The notes beneath the pieces are model-generated. The model was not told the DNA's origin. It worked only from the letters and a program-made list of their open reading frames with translations, and searched no databases. DNA of 41,363 bases from an uncultured Enterocloster sp. Lineage in GTDB: Bacteria > Bacillota > Clostridia > Lachnospirales > Lachnospiraceae. Below are positions 17,308 to 25,382 of this stretch, piece by piece. The stretch spans positions 1 to 41,363 of the forward strand of contig CALWRY010000012.1 of the NCBI GenBank assembly GCA_944384065.1, read 5' to 3'. How positions within the stretch are numbered: the first letter of the stretch is position 1; every line of letters begins with the position of its first letter. A program made the position numbers and the translations under genes.

Positions 17308-18384
17308 CTATCGGAGACTGTCTATGATCTGTTTCATCGTTCCATAATCCGGCATGGGCATTACCCGCGTAATATCCGAGGCAAGGCCCTCCACCTGAAA
17401 TTCCCCTGCCTCCGTGCCCGCCATATAGACATTTGTGCGGAATCCATGGTTTTTCCAGGCAAGCTCCTGAACCTGAGAATCTAAAAGTCCTTCTATGGCC
17501 TTCTCCCCATTTTCCGTCAGGGCAATGTACACATGGGTGGACCAGACGGTAGGCGAAGGATAGACCATAACAATGTCGTCCTTTACCGCCGCAAAGTCGT
17601 CCGGATTCTCCACGGAAAACTCCAAGATCTGACTTTCATATCCGGCGATGACCGGCTTTGCGCCCACACCCATCTTCAGAAACTGGCTGAACAGATCGGA
17701 GGAGGAGGTTTCCATGTAGCCAAGCCGTGAGAAAATATCTGTCAAATCCGCGAGAATCTGCGGGAGCTGCTCCTCTGTCACGGTTTCGCCCCCGTTTAAG
17801 GCATTTGCCAAAAGCCCTGCAAACATATTCCCTGAATTGGATTTTGATGGGTCTGTGGTGTCTATCGATACATTTCCATAGAGCTGGGGCAGTCCTATCT
17901 CCTCCCAGGAAATTCCATCCATAATTATCCCCGCCATCTTTTCCATATCCATGTAATAAACGCCGTCCGCCTCCTCAATAAGTCCCTCTTTGATGAAGGC
18001 ATCCGCCACCATGCGGTGGGTGTAGAGCACAATGGGCGTATTCAGGATAATCTCTGATTTCCTGGGCTCCCCCCATTCCTCCCGGTAATATTCCAGGGCC
18101 GTCTGGCTGGAGGGAAAGAGGTAATCCTGTCCCTCCTGATTCAAGGTGACCATGTCCAGGGAACCCGCCTTGGAGTAGTCTAAAATAACTCCGTATTCGT
18201 CTTCCAATATCTCCTGTATCTCTGGATCCTCAATAAAGCCTATTTTTTCCCCGCCCAGATAGCCGGTTAAGACAATGGGATCCTTATGCTGAGAGGCGAT
18301 TCTATAATAAATGCCTGTTCCCGCCGCCATAAGAACCAGCAGAAGGAAGCCCAGCAGCCTGGGATTTAATTTCTTACTCTTCAT
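17308..18384 (-). CDS. Membrane-anchored solute-binding-like protein of the VWA/TelA module
   Basis: 358 residues with an N-terminal signal anchor (about 8-28, no lipobox Cys). The rest resembles type II periplasmic binding domains: DYLFPSSQTALEYY, NTPIVLYTHRMVADAF, and TTDPSKSNSGNMFAGL (SNSG at 182-185). These match in order the N-terminal domain of the VWA protein two genes upstream (AVWPASSLWL, TTPVVFGIRKSL, TSATQSNSGASAY), so the two are paralogous domains. No permease gene is nearby, which argues for a sensing or capture role rather than ABC uptake. It overlaps the xpaC-like gene by 11 bp. Ligand unknown; the SNSG loop resembles oxyanion-binding loops. Confidence 0.75.
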   Translation of the reverse strand: MKSKKLNPRLLGFLLLVLMAAGTGIYYRIASQHKDPIVLTGYLGGEKIGFIEDPEIQEILEDEYGVILDYSKAGSLDMVTLNQEGQDYLFPSSQTALEYYREEWGEPRKSEIILNTPIVLYTHRMVADAFIKEGLIEEADGVYYMDMEKMAGIIMDGISWEEIGLPQLYGNVSIDTTDPSKSNSGNMFAGLLANALNGGETVTEEQLPQILADLTDIFSRLGYMETSSSDLFSQFLKMGVGAKPVIAGYESQILEFSVENPDDFAAVKDDIVMVYPSPTVWSTHVYIALTENGEKAIEGLLDSQVQELAWKNHGFRTNVYMAGTEAGEFQVEGLASDITRVMPMPDYGTMKQIIDSLR

Positions 18385-18976
18385 AGCCCTCCATCTTCAT
18401 GGTCTGCTTCAGCAGACGGATGTCCGCGTCCATATCCATGAGCTCATTCTGCATTAATTTTTCAAACTGTCCCTCAAAGGCCCGGTTCAGGGTGAAAAGA
18501 GCCTGCTTGGTCTGATTCTTTAACCGGGACACATCCTCGGTTCCAAGGCCGGTATTCTGAAGCTCCACGTATTTCTTTAGCAGCTTGGAGGCTGTGTCCT
18601 GGTAGTAGTCGATAAAGCGGCGGGCGGACATGATTTTCTCCGGGTTCTTCTCCAGGAAATGAATCATGCTGCCTGCGGTCTCGTGAAGCTTCGCCGACTC
18701 CCGCTTGAGCTCCGGATCCTCAATCGCTCCCATGGACTGGCCGATGCTCTCAAAGTCCTCTCTGGCCTCAGACAGCTTCCTCTCCAGCTCTTCGCCTCCG
18801 GATAACAGCTCCACATCCACCCCGCCGATCTTCCTCTTGGGCTTTGTGAGCAGGAGAAGCCCCCCATAGAGGAGAATGGACAAAATGCCCGATGCAATAA
18901 AGTTCCAGCCCGCGCCCCAGCAGGTCACGGCAAAAAACAGAACCGCCGCTCCCAGGGACAATGCCATGCTTTTCAT
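18374..18976 (-). CDS. XpaC-like protein (5-bromo-4-chloroindolyl phosphate hydrolysis family)
   Basis: 200 residues: two N-terminal membrane helices (about 4-45), then a coiled-coil/helical cytoplasmic domain (SEAREDFESIGQSMGAIEDPELKRESAKLHETAGSMIHFLE and later ARRFIDYYQDTASKLLKKYVELQ). This is the architecture of XpaC, encoded next to a telA homologue (yaaN) in Bacillus. Despite the family name a phosphatase active site is not evident. It begins directly after the VWA gene stop (adjacent bases 18976/18977) and overlaps the next gene, so the module is translationally coupled. Confidence 0.8.
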   Translation of the reverse strand: MKSMALSLGAAVLFFAVTCWGAGWNFIASGILSILLYGGLLLLTKPKRKIGGVDVELLSGGEELERKLSEAREDFESIGQSMGAIEDPELKRESAKLHETAGSMIHFLEKNPEKIMSARRFIDYYQDTASKLLKKYVELQNTGLGTEDVSRLKNQTKQALFTLNRAFEGQFEKLMQNELMDMDADIRLLKQTMKMEGYEE

Positions 18977-20554
18977 CTAGTTATATCCTTTCACACTTCG
19001 AAATGCGCCAATCAAATCCTCCGTGCCATCAAAGACGCGGCCGTTGGTGTACTGGGCCAGCTCCTCCAGCTGGCTCTCCTCCGCATCCCCGAACATAATG
19101 GAGAATACGGGGATATCCATGCCCATCTCCTCATAGGCCGCAGCGAAGTCGTCAAACTCCATCCAGCCGTTGGATCTGCCGTCAGTCATAAGGATGATGG
19201 CCGGCGTATACTGGCTCAGGTCATATTCCGATAAAATCTCCAGTCCCCGGACAGCCGCGTTGTAAATATCCGTGCCGCCTCCGGGCTGGGCCTGCCCAAT
19301 CCAGTCATAGAGCGCCTGCAGGTTCTCCTCCGTGGGGTCATCCACCAGGTATTCCGCATTGATCGCATCCCCAAACAGGATGACGCTGTCAATCTCGTTT
19401 TCACTGGCCTGCAGCAGGTATTTGGACGCCTCCTCCTGGACAAAAATGATCCGGGCGGCCTCCACCAGCTGCTCCTGTCCCTCCCCCGCCATACTGCCGG
19501 AATAATCCAGGCAATACACTGTGAGGGAGGGCTTTCTGAGCTCTGTCTGGTAGAGGTTCAGCGCTTCCATGAGCACATCCGCCGCAGGCATGGAGATGGG
19601 AGACAGAATCCGGTCAATGTCAATTCCCCAATCCGGGTTGAATACTTCCCTGTTTGCCTCACTGACCCCGTTATAGCCGATGCGCCTTCCTGTGGCCTCT
19701 ATCTGCGTCTGGGCTTCATCCGAGAGAAGATATTCCTGTATCTTCTGAAACTGTTCTTCCTTCTTGGCATTTCCGCTGTCAATGTATCCCAGCGGCGAAT
19801 CCGCCAGTGTCAGGCCGTCGTAGGGGTAAACCACATACAGAGGCTCCCTCCCCTGGGCTGTCAGCTCCCGGTTAGCGCTGATAATCAGGCATTCATAGTT
19901 GACCATGGCATCGTAGTTTCCCTCCAGGAACATATCCTTGAGCCAGTCCGAGCTTCCGGAACTCCTCTCCACCCCGGACAAAAGCTCCCTCAGAGATTCC
20001 CGCAGATCTGGATTTTCAAGATCCTCCTGCGTAACAGCCTCCTTCTTATCGAGAAATGCCTGAATAAATCCGATATAGGCGCTGGCCCCTGAGTTGGACT
20101 GGGTAGCGCTGGTCATACAGAAGGAGAGCTTCTTCTCCTGAATCGCCTTTAAAATATCCTTTAGGGAGACCTCCCCCTGGGTGAATCCCAGCTCCTGGGC
20201 CAGGGATTTTCGGATGCCGAAGACCACCGGGGTGGTGGAAATAGACTCCGCATACTTCACCTTATGCCCTGTGTCCCCCAGAGTGAGCCAGAGGCTGCTG
20301 GCCGGCCAGACTGCATCGTAATCCCCGCCTCCCTGCTGAAGAGCCCGCATGATATCCACCGATCCCTGATAGGTCATCTCAATGTCTACCCCCGTCTCTT
20401 TCCCGCAGGCCTCAAGGACTGCCTCCAGCTCCTGGTTTTCCGATCCGGACAATATTCGAAAGGGCTCACCGCCTCCTTCTATTCCGCATCCGGTTAAAAC
20501 AAAAAAAGCCGTCCCAATGACGGCAGCTGCGAGCATGTTTCGGGTCTTTTTCAT
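18977..20554 (-). CDS. Lipoprotein with solute-binding and von Willebrand A domains
   Basis: 525 residues from the ATG at 20554, which has AAGGGAGGG in front; an upstream in-frame ATG at 20611 lacks a site and would bury the signal peptide. A lipobox (VLTGC, Cys23) anchors the protein outside the membrane. Residues about 30-320 form a type II solute-binding-like domain with SNSG at 153-156. Residues about 340-525 form a VWA domain with a complete MIDAS: DYSGS (D350, S352, S354), GGGTD and MTDGRSN. VWA domains bind a partner through a metal ion. It heads the four-gene module, and the combination suggests ligand-dependent contact with another cell-envelope protein; that is inference. Confidence 0.85.
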   Translation of the reverse strand: MKKTRNMLAAAVIGTAFFVLTGCGIEGGGEPFRILSGSENQELEAVLEACGKETGVDIEMTYQGSVDIMRALQQGGGDYDAVWPASSLWLTLGDTGHKVKYAESISTTPVVFGIRKSLAQELGFTQGEVSLKDILKAIQEKKLSFCMTSATQSNSGASAYIGFIQAFLDKKEAVTQEDLENPDLRESLRELLSGVERSSGSSDWLKDMFLEGNYDAMVNYECLIISANRELTAQGREPLYVVYPYDGLTLADSPLGYIDSGNAKKEEQFQKIQEYLLSDEAQTQIEATGRRIGYNGVSEANREVFNPDWGIDIDRILSPISMPAADVLMEALNLYQTELRKPSLTVYCLDYSGSMAGEGQEQLVEAARIIFVQEEASKYLLQASENEIDSVILFGDAINAEYLVDDPTEENLQALYDWIGQAQPGGGTDIYNAAVRGLEILSEYDLSQYTPAIILMTDGRSNGWMEFDDFAAAYEEMGMDIPVFSIMFGDAEESQLEELAQYTNGRVFDGTEDLIGAFRSVKGYN

Positions 20555-20627
20555 AAGATGTCCCTCCCTTTTCGCGGATATCTCTTCCCGGCGCAACAAT
20601 GCCGTTTCCATCTGTCCTGTTACTATG

Positions 20628-20636
20628 ATTATAACA
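20628..20636 (-). promoter_or_regulatory. Extended -10 promoter of the VWA-xpaC-SBP-telA module
   Basis: Minus strand TGTTATAAT (20628-20636) is an extended -10 about 75 bp before the VWA lipoprotein start. There is no good -35 at the normal distance. The Gfo/Idh stop is only about 75 bp further downstream on the other side, so this gap of 156 bp is the only regulatory space for the module. Confidence 0.55.
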
Positions 20637-20710
20637 TGGGCAGCGAAACAGCATTGTAAAACTCTTCCATATGATTTGTAAGGTTTATGTAAATATCTCC
20701 TTTTAGAAAA

Positions 20711-21712
20711 TTATCTGCCTCCTGGCTGCTCTTCCTCGGGGTAGCACAGTCCCCAATCCTTCCGCAGCTGGGTCATAATCTCCATCACATCCCGCGTCCA
20801 TGCATTCCGCATCAGCCCTATATTTCCATCAAGGACAGCGGTCTCCATGTCCTGCATTTCATACCAGAGCGCCAGCTCCCTCTTTCCCTCAGCTATTTCT
20901 CTCCGCTCCTTGGTCTTAACATCTATAATGGATGCCCTCACGGGCCGGGTATAATCCGGAACCTCTATATACGCCTTCTCACAGCTGATTACCGCCGTTC
21001 TTGGAAGCTCTGCACGCAGGCTTACCGCCAAGGAAGCTGCCTCCCCCTCTCGGTTCATCAAGAGAATGCTCTCCTGCTCGTCTGCCCCAGTGGGGGCCGG
21101 GCGCATCTGGCTGGCAATTTGGTCCGGCTGGCTGCTCATAAAGCTCCTGGCAAAGCTCAGCGCATAGACGCCAAGGTCCAGAAGCGCTCCTCCACCTAAG
21201 CTTCGATTGTAAAACCGGTTGGACATATCATAGTCCTTGGGCGCGCCGAAGCTGGCCGTAATCATATGTACCCGGCCAAGCTCTCCCTGCTCCGCCATCT
21301 CCCAAAGCCTTTTATAGAGAGGCATGTGCCAGATGGTCATGGCTTCCGCCAGGACCAGCCCCTTCCTCTGCGCCAGCGCCTCTGCCTGGGCAAGCTCCCG
21401 GCTGTTCAGCGTGATGGCTTTTTCCGACAGCACATGCTTTCCGCTCTCCAGTGCCTTCATAATATACGGAAAATGCGAGTTGTGGGGGGTGGAAATGTAC
21501 ACCACATCCACCTGCGGGTCAGAGAAAATATCCTCGCAGGAATCATAGACCTTCTCCACGCCAAACGCCTCAGCATATGCCTCCGCCCTGCTCCGGGTCC
21601 GATTGGCCGCCCCGTAAAGCCTCTTGCCCCCAGCCGCCGCTGCCTGTGCCATGGTACGGGCAATGCCTCCCGTGCCTAATACTGCCCATTTTAATTCATT
21701 TCTTTTTTCCAT
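20711..21712 (-). CDS. Gfo/Idh/MocA family NAD(P)-dependent oxidoreductase
   Basis: 333 residues. Rossmann N-terminal domain with GTGGIARTMAQAA, YISTPHNSHFPYIMKALESGKHVLSEKAITLN (the family's EKP motif reads EKA here) and the C-terminal substrate domain containing GGGALLDLGVYALSFA. These enzymes oxidise or reduce sugars and related cyclic polyols; the substrate is not predictable. It is 34 bp from the mscS stop upstream. Confidence 0.9.
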   Translation of the reverse strand: MEKRNELKWAVLGTGGIARTMAQAAAAGGKRLYGAANRTRSRAEAYAEAFGVEKVYDSCEDIFSDPQVDVVYISTPHNSHFPYIMKALESGKHVLSEKAITLNSRELAQAEALAQRKGLVLAEAMTIWHMPLYKRLWEMAEQGELGRVHMITASFGAPKDYDMSNRFYNRSLGGGALLDLGVYALSFARSFMSSQPDQIASQMRPAPTGADEQESILLMNREGEAASLAVSLRAELPRTAVISCEKAYIEVPDYTRPVRASIIDVKTKERREIAEGKRELALWYEMQDMETAVLDGNIGLMRNAWTRDVMEIMTQLRKDWGLCYPEEEQPGGR

Positions 21713-21726
21713 AGCTCTTCTCTCCT

Positions 21727-21747
21727 GCCCGCCGTCTGAACCGTTAC
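21727..21747 (-). repeat. Copy of a 21-bp dispersed motif at the mscS 3' end
   Basis: Minus strand sequence GTAACGGTTCAGACGGCGGG plus a final C begins at the mscS stop codon. It matches 18 of 21 bases of the copy at 24752-24772, which lies in the opposite orientation, and it shares GTAAC-GTTCAG with the arms of the 166-bp element at 10335-10500. Confidence 0.6.
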
Positions 21748-22721
21748 TATCGATTTTTCAAATGCACATCCAGCTGATTGTAGGGAATTTCAATTCCCGC
21801 CTTATCGAACTCTTCTTTAATGCTCTCAATAATGCCCCACCGCACGCTCCAGTAATCCTCCGTCTTTGTCCATCCCCGGCCTCCGATGATAACCGCGCTT
21901 TCCGCCAGCTGTCCCACATAGACAGTGATTCCGTCCTCCTTTATCACCCGGGGCTCTGATTCATAGATGCCGTAGAGAATCTCCTTTGCCTTCTTCATAT
22001 CTGAGGTGTAGCCAATTCCCACCTCGATGTCCAGCCGTCTTTTTTCCTGAGCGGTGACATTAACCACCGCGCCGTTGGAGAGCATGCCGTTTGGTATGGT
22101 AATCTTTTTGTTATCCATAGCGGCCAGGGTTGTGTACACCAGACCGATGTTCAGCACCGTTCCCTCCAAATCCTCAAACACAATATAATCATTCACCGTA
22201 AAAGGGCGCAGGAGGAGAATCAGAATGCCCCCGGCCACATTGGCCAGGCTGTCCTTCAAGGACAGGCCGATAGCAAGCCCTGCAGAGCCAAGAAGGGCGA
22301 CAATCGATGCAGAGGGAATGCCGAAGTTGTCCGCCGCAATAAAGACTGCGATGGCATAGATGCACACCTCCGCCGCCGATGTGAGAAATTTGCTGACCCC
22401 AAGGTCCAAATCCATGCGCCGAAAGGTCTTTATAAGAAAATTGCGGACTCCTCTGGCAATTCGGCTTCCGATAAAAATGATAAGAGCCGCTATAGCCAGA
22501 CGAATTCCCAGGGCAATCAGCCCCGGCATCCAGCTCTGAAGCGTTTCCTTTACTGCCTCCGGAGTGAAGCGGTAAAGGCTCTCCTTTACCTGCTCCGCTG
22601 TAGGAAGGACGTCCTGGCCTATGGTCGGAAGAATGTCCTGATCTGCGCCGGAACTGCTGGCAGGCAGCAAGTCTGCGGTTCTCCGTATGACGGCTGTTTC
22701 TAGTTTGTAAATTGTATTCAA
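21747..22721 (-). CDS. MscS family mechanosensitive ion channel
   Basis: 324-residue small-conductance mechanosensitive channel. After a soluble N-terminal segment it has a hydrophobic helix (LIALGIRLAIAALIIFIGSRIARGVRNFLIKTFRRMDLD), two further membrane segments, the pore helix with Gly/Ala packing (ASIVALLGSAGLAIGLSLKDSLANVAGGILILLLRPFTVNDYIVF) and the cytoplasmic beta domain (GTVLNIGLVYTTLAAMDNKKITIPNG). It relieves osmotic pressure. It ends in TAG inside a dispersed 21-bp motif. Confidence 0.95.
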   Translation of the reverse strand: MNTIYKLETAVIRRTADLLPASSSGADQDILPTIGQDVLPTAEQVKESLYRFTPEAVKETLQSWMPGLIALGIRLAIAALIIFIGSRIARGVRNFLIKTFRRMDLDLGVSKFLTSAAEVCIYAIAVFIAADNFGIPSASIVALLGSAGLAIGLSLKDSLANVAGGILILLLRPFTVNDYIVFEDLEGTVLNIGLVYTTLAAMDNKKITIPNGMLSNGAVVNVTAQEKRRLDIEVGIGYTSDMKKAKEILYGIYESEPRVIKEDGITVYVGQLAESAVIIGGRGWTKTEDYWSVRWGIIESIKEEFDKAGIEIPYNQLDVHLKNR

Positions 22722-22754
22722 ACGTTTTCTCCTTTACCTGATAGGTATTTTAGA

Positions 22755-23429
22755 TTATGAAAAATATTGGTATAATTCGGGATACGACTCTTTGTTATCC
22801 CGAATCAGCCATCTCTTAAATGCCGCAAAGGGAGAGGCATCTCCCAGCTCCCGCTTTAAAAGGCATTTTAAATCCTCCTTTTCTTCATCTTCCGCTTCTT
22901 TATAATCGCGGACATATCGCTTAAATTCTGCAATTTCTTTTCTCAGCTGCTTGCGCAAAATCGCCGCCTCTATCTTTTTTTGGGGAGTTGTTCCATAATA
23001 TACCTCACGGAGAAGCTGTCCTGTATTTAGGGTTGCCTCCCTGTCATCCAACGGCTCAAATAACAGCTCTTCATCCGTTCCAAAATATCCTTTCTTTCGG
23101 AATGCAATCGCCGCCTCTATATCTTCTTTTGTACAATCCAAAATCGGTTCAAATCTGTCTAATTTTGTATTATTGCAATGCGCACATGCCCAAAATAAAT
23201 TCTGCCAATCATATTTTAAATTCAAATTTCCCCGATGAGCCGCAAGATGTTCAATTTGATACGATGTAGCTTCCTTATTCTCACAAATATAGCACTTACC
23301 ATGAAACATCTCTCTTAATGCGGCGTTTACCTCTGGCGTATTATATCCGCTATCTGTTTTCCGTACTTTTTCCAGGGCTTCTATGGCCTTCTGCGCTTTA
23401 TCCGTCCGTTTTCTTTCTACCCTTATCAT
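22755..23429 (-). CDS. HNH endonuclease, PtuB-like partner of the ATPase
   Basis: 224 residues with a zinc-stabilised HNH motif: CYIC (C46, C49), IEHLAAH (H61 region), NLFWACAHCNNTK (N77, C82, C85). The position after a short N-terminal helix and followed by a helical C-terminal half is like PtuB of Septu defence systems. Its start overlaps the end of the ATPase gene by 32 bp, so the two are co-translated. AT-richer than its neighbours (for example runs of AAA/TTT codons), which suggests gene transfer. No reverse transcriptase is adjacent, so it is not a retron. Restriction of phage DNA or tRNA is inference from the family. Confidence 0.8.
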   Translation of the reverse strand: MIRVERKRTDKAQKAIEALEKVRKTDSGYNTPEVNAALREMFHGKCYICENKEATSYQIEHLAAHRGNLNLKYDWQNLFWACAHCNNTKLDRFEPILDCTKEDIEAAIAFRKKGYFGTDEELLFEPLDDREATLNTGQLLREVYYGTTPQKKIEAAILRKQLRKEIAEFKRYVRDYKEAEDEEKEDLKCLLKRELGDASPFAAFKRWLIRDNKESYPELYQYFS

Positions 23430-24660
23430 TATAATTTTCCTCTATATCCTCAAACGTATCTCTCGCCTCCCAAGATAAGCTTTGAGGAATGCCTTTTAAC
23501 TCACTTCTCAGCCTTGCTCTCTCTGCCTTTTCCGCTTCCGTTGCATCTGATTTCTTTGCCAAATATTCATATCGCCGTACCCTCTCTTTCAGCACGTCCG
23601 CATAGGCATCCGCTTCAAAATACCCTTCTGCAAGTCCATCCGAAGAATAGAGAGAAAGATTTTCCAGTTCGACACAGCGCTCCAGGTCATACGCCTTTGC
23701 ATTTGAAATCGAATTTAATATATATGGCGAATGCGTTGTAACAATGAATTGGATTCTCGGGAAAAATTCTGTTAAAAACGGCAGGATTTTCTTCTGCAGT
23801 TCAATGTGAAGATGGGTTTCCAGCTCATCAATCAATACAATTCCCTCTATATCATACGCACTTAAGCTTCCCTTCAAAAGCCAGTTCTTATCCATCCGCA
23901 GTATCAAGTCCGATACCATATAAATAACGGAAGAATATCCATCGGAAAGGACATTAAAGCCGAATGGCTCTCGCCCCTCCTCATGAATTTTAAAATCATA
24001 CTCCTTATAGTCATACTCCAGAAACAGGGAATCATCGCCTAAAAGAATTTTCAATGCCCCCTCAAACCGCTCAAACCATTTCTGAATTTTTTCAGCGGTC
24101 TCCATATCCCCTTCATTTTTCGCATATGCCTGCTGGGTTTTTAAATGCACCATGTATTTTAACAGAAGATTCCCTGGTTCGTCTTCCATTTTATAGGAAT
24201 TATTCAGGCGCATATCCTCTACTCCATGGGCGCGGATAATCTGCGCTCTCCTGGAAGCCGGGAAAAAGGCTGTAATAAAGTTTCCTTCTTCATACAGCGC
24301 ATCCAGCTCTCCGGCATCTGTATTAAATGTAATTTTTACTCCATCCTGATACTTCGCGATAAGCTTTAAATTTGTTTCAGACTCTTTTTTTATTCGCTGA
24401 CTCTCCGCCTCTGTTTCTGCCTGCTCTAATTTTTCTTCAACCTTTTTAAGCCGTGGTATATAAAGAGATACCAGTGCCTTTAATTGCTTATCATTAATTG
24501 CCCTCAAATACTTTTGAACCGCCAAAAGCAGAGAAGTCTTTCCGGAACCATTTTTTCCGGTAATCATCAAATGCTGCCTTTTTTCTTGATTTAAAGATAT
24601 CGTAATGTCTGACAAATGGCGAAGCTTGTCAATTTGAATCTCCGTAATATAATGTTCCAT
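23398..24660 (-). CDS. AAA family ATPase, PtuA/OLD-like, of a Septu-like defence pair
   Basis: 420 residues of ABC/SMC-like ATPase type. Walker A is GKNGSGKT (35-42); a coiled-coil-like insertion (about 58-105) precedes the second lobe; the signature-like LSDG is at 238-241; Walker B IVLIDEL (274-280) is followed by ETHLH, and the switch His is in VTTHSPY (H310). This is the layout of PtuA-like and OLD-family ATPases. With the HNH gene downstream it forms a compact two-gene unit of lower GC than the surrounding operons. No third component is seen. Confidence 0.85.
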   Translation of the reverse strand: MEHYITEIQIDKLRHLSDITISLNQEKRQHLMITGKNGSGKTSLLLAVQKYLRAINDKQLKALVSLYIPRLKKVEEKLEQAETEAESQRIKKESETNLKLIAKYQDGVKITFNTDAGELDALYEEGNFITAFFPASRRAQIIRAHGVEDMRLNNSYKMEDEPGNLLLKYMVHLKTQQAYAKNEGDMETAEKIQKWFERFEGALKILLGDDSLFLEYDYKEYDFKIHEEGREPFGFNVLSDGYSSVIYMVSDLILRMDKNWLLKGSLSAYDIEGIVLIDELETHLHIELQKKILPFLTEFFPRIQFIVTTHSPYILNSISNAKAYDLERCVELENLSLYSSDGLAEGYFEADAYADVLKERVRRYEYLAKKSDATEAEKAERARLRSELKGIPQSLSWEARDTFEDIEENYNDKGRKKTDG

Positions 24661-24751
24661 CCGTCTCTCTCCTTCCGGGGTTCCTTTATCCTTTATTATA
24701 TGGGAGCTTTCTTTTCATTTCAACCTAAATATAAAAGCTAGCCCTTTAAAT

Positions 24752-24772
24752 GTACCCGTTCAGACAGCGGGC
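24752..24772 (+). repeat. Second copy of the 21-bp dispersed motif
   Basis: GTACCCGTTCAGACAGCGGG plus C on the plus strand lies between the ATPase start and the spmA stop. It is inverted relative to 21727-21747, so the two copies bracket mscS, the HNH gene and the ATPase gene. Confidence 0.55.
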
Positions 24773-24776
24773 ATCT

Positions 24777-25382
24777 TCATTCTCTTTTACACCTCTCCAT
24801 CCCCTTACAGAACACCACTGCCACCGCCGTGCTGATAATCGTGGCAGCAGCAGCCGGCCCTACAATGGCCTCCGGGTTCACGCTGCCGTACTGACTGCGG
24901 TAGGCAATCATATTCATGGGAATCAGCTGCAGGGAGGAGACATTGAGAATCAAAAATGTACACATCTCCCGGCTGGCCCGGCCTTCCGCTTCATTCACCT
25001 TTCTATCCTGCTTCTCCTGCAGCTTCTTTAACTCCTTCATAGCCCGAAGCCCTGCCGGAGCCGCCGCCCACCCAAGTCCCAGCACATTGGCGATAATATT
25101 CACCGCAATATTCTTCGCCGCCGCCCCGTCCTTGTCAAGTCCCGGAAACATAAACGTCAAAAAGGGACCAAGCCCCCGGGTCAGCTGGTCCACCAGCCCA
25201 GCCCGGCCTCCAATCTCCAGAATGCCGGTCCACAGGGCCATCACTCCCAGCATGGTAACGCACAGCGACACCGCCTCCCCTGCCGCGGCAAGTGCCCCCT
25301 GGGTCACCTCCGCCATCTGTCCGTGAACTGCTCCCCACAAAATTCCCACAAGCATCATGCCTGACCAGAGATAATTCAGCAT
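24777..25382 (-). CDS. spmA: Spore maturation protein A
   Basis: SpmA, 201 residues, membrane protein acting with SpmB in spore core dehydration. The sequence has MLNYLWSGMMLVGILWG, LWTGILEIGGRAGLVDQLTRGLGPFLTFMFPGL, AAKNIAVNIIANVLGLGWAAAPAGLRAMKELKKLQ and FLILNVSSLQLIPMNMIAYRSQYGSVNPEAI, all characteristic. Four to five membrane segments. spmB is not adjacent but 8.7 kb downstream in the direction of transcription. Confidence 0.93.
   Translation of the reverse strand: MLNYLWSGMMLVGILWGAVHGQMAEVTQGALAAAGEAVSLCVTMLGVMALWTGILEIGGRAGLVDQLTRGLGPFLTFMFPGLDKDGAAAKNIAVNIIANVLGLGWAAAPAGLRAMKELKKLQEKQDRKVNEAEGRASREMCTFLILNVSSLQLIPMNMIAYRSQYGSVNPEAIVGPAAAATIISTAVAVVFCKGMERCKRE

Noticed and set aside
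22755-24660. Retron or prophage remnant
   Set aside because: No reverse transcriptase, integrase, att-like tRNA end or phage structural gene is present around the ATPase-HNH pair.
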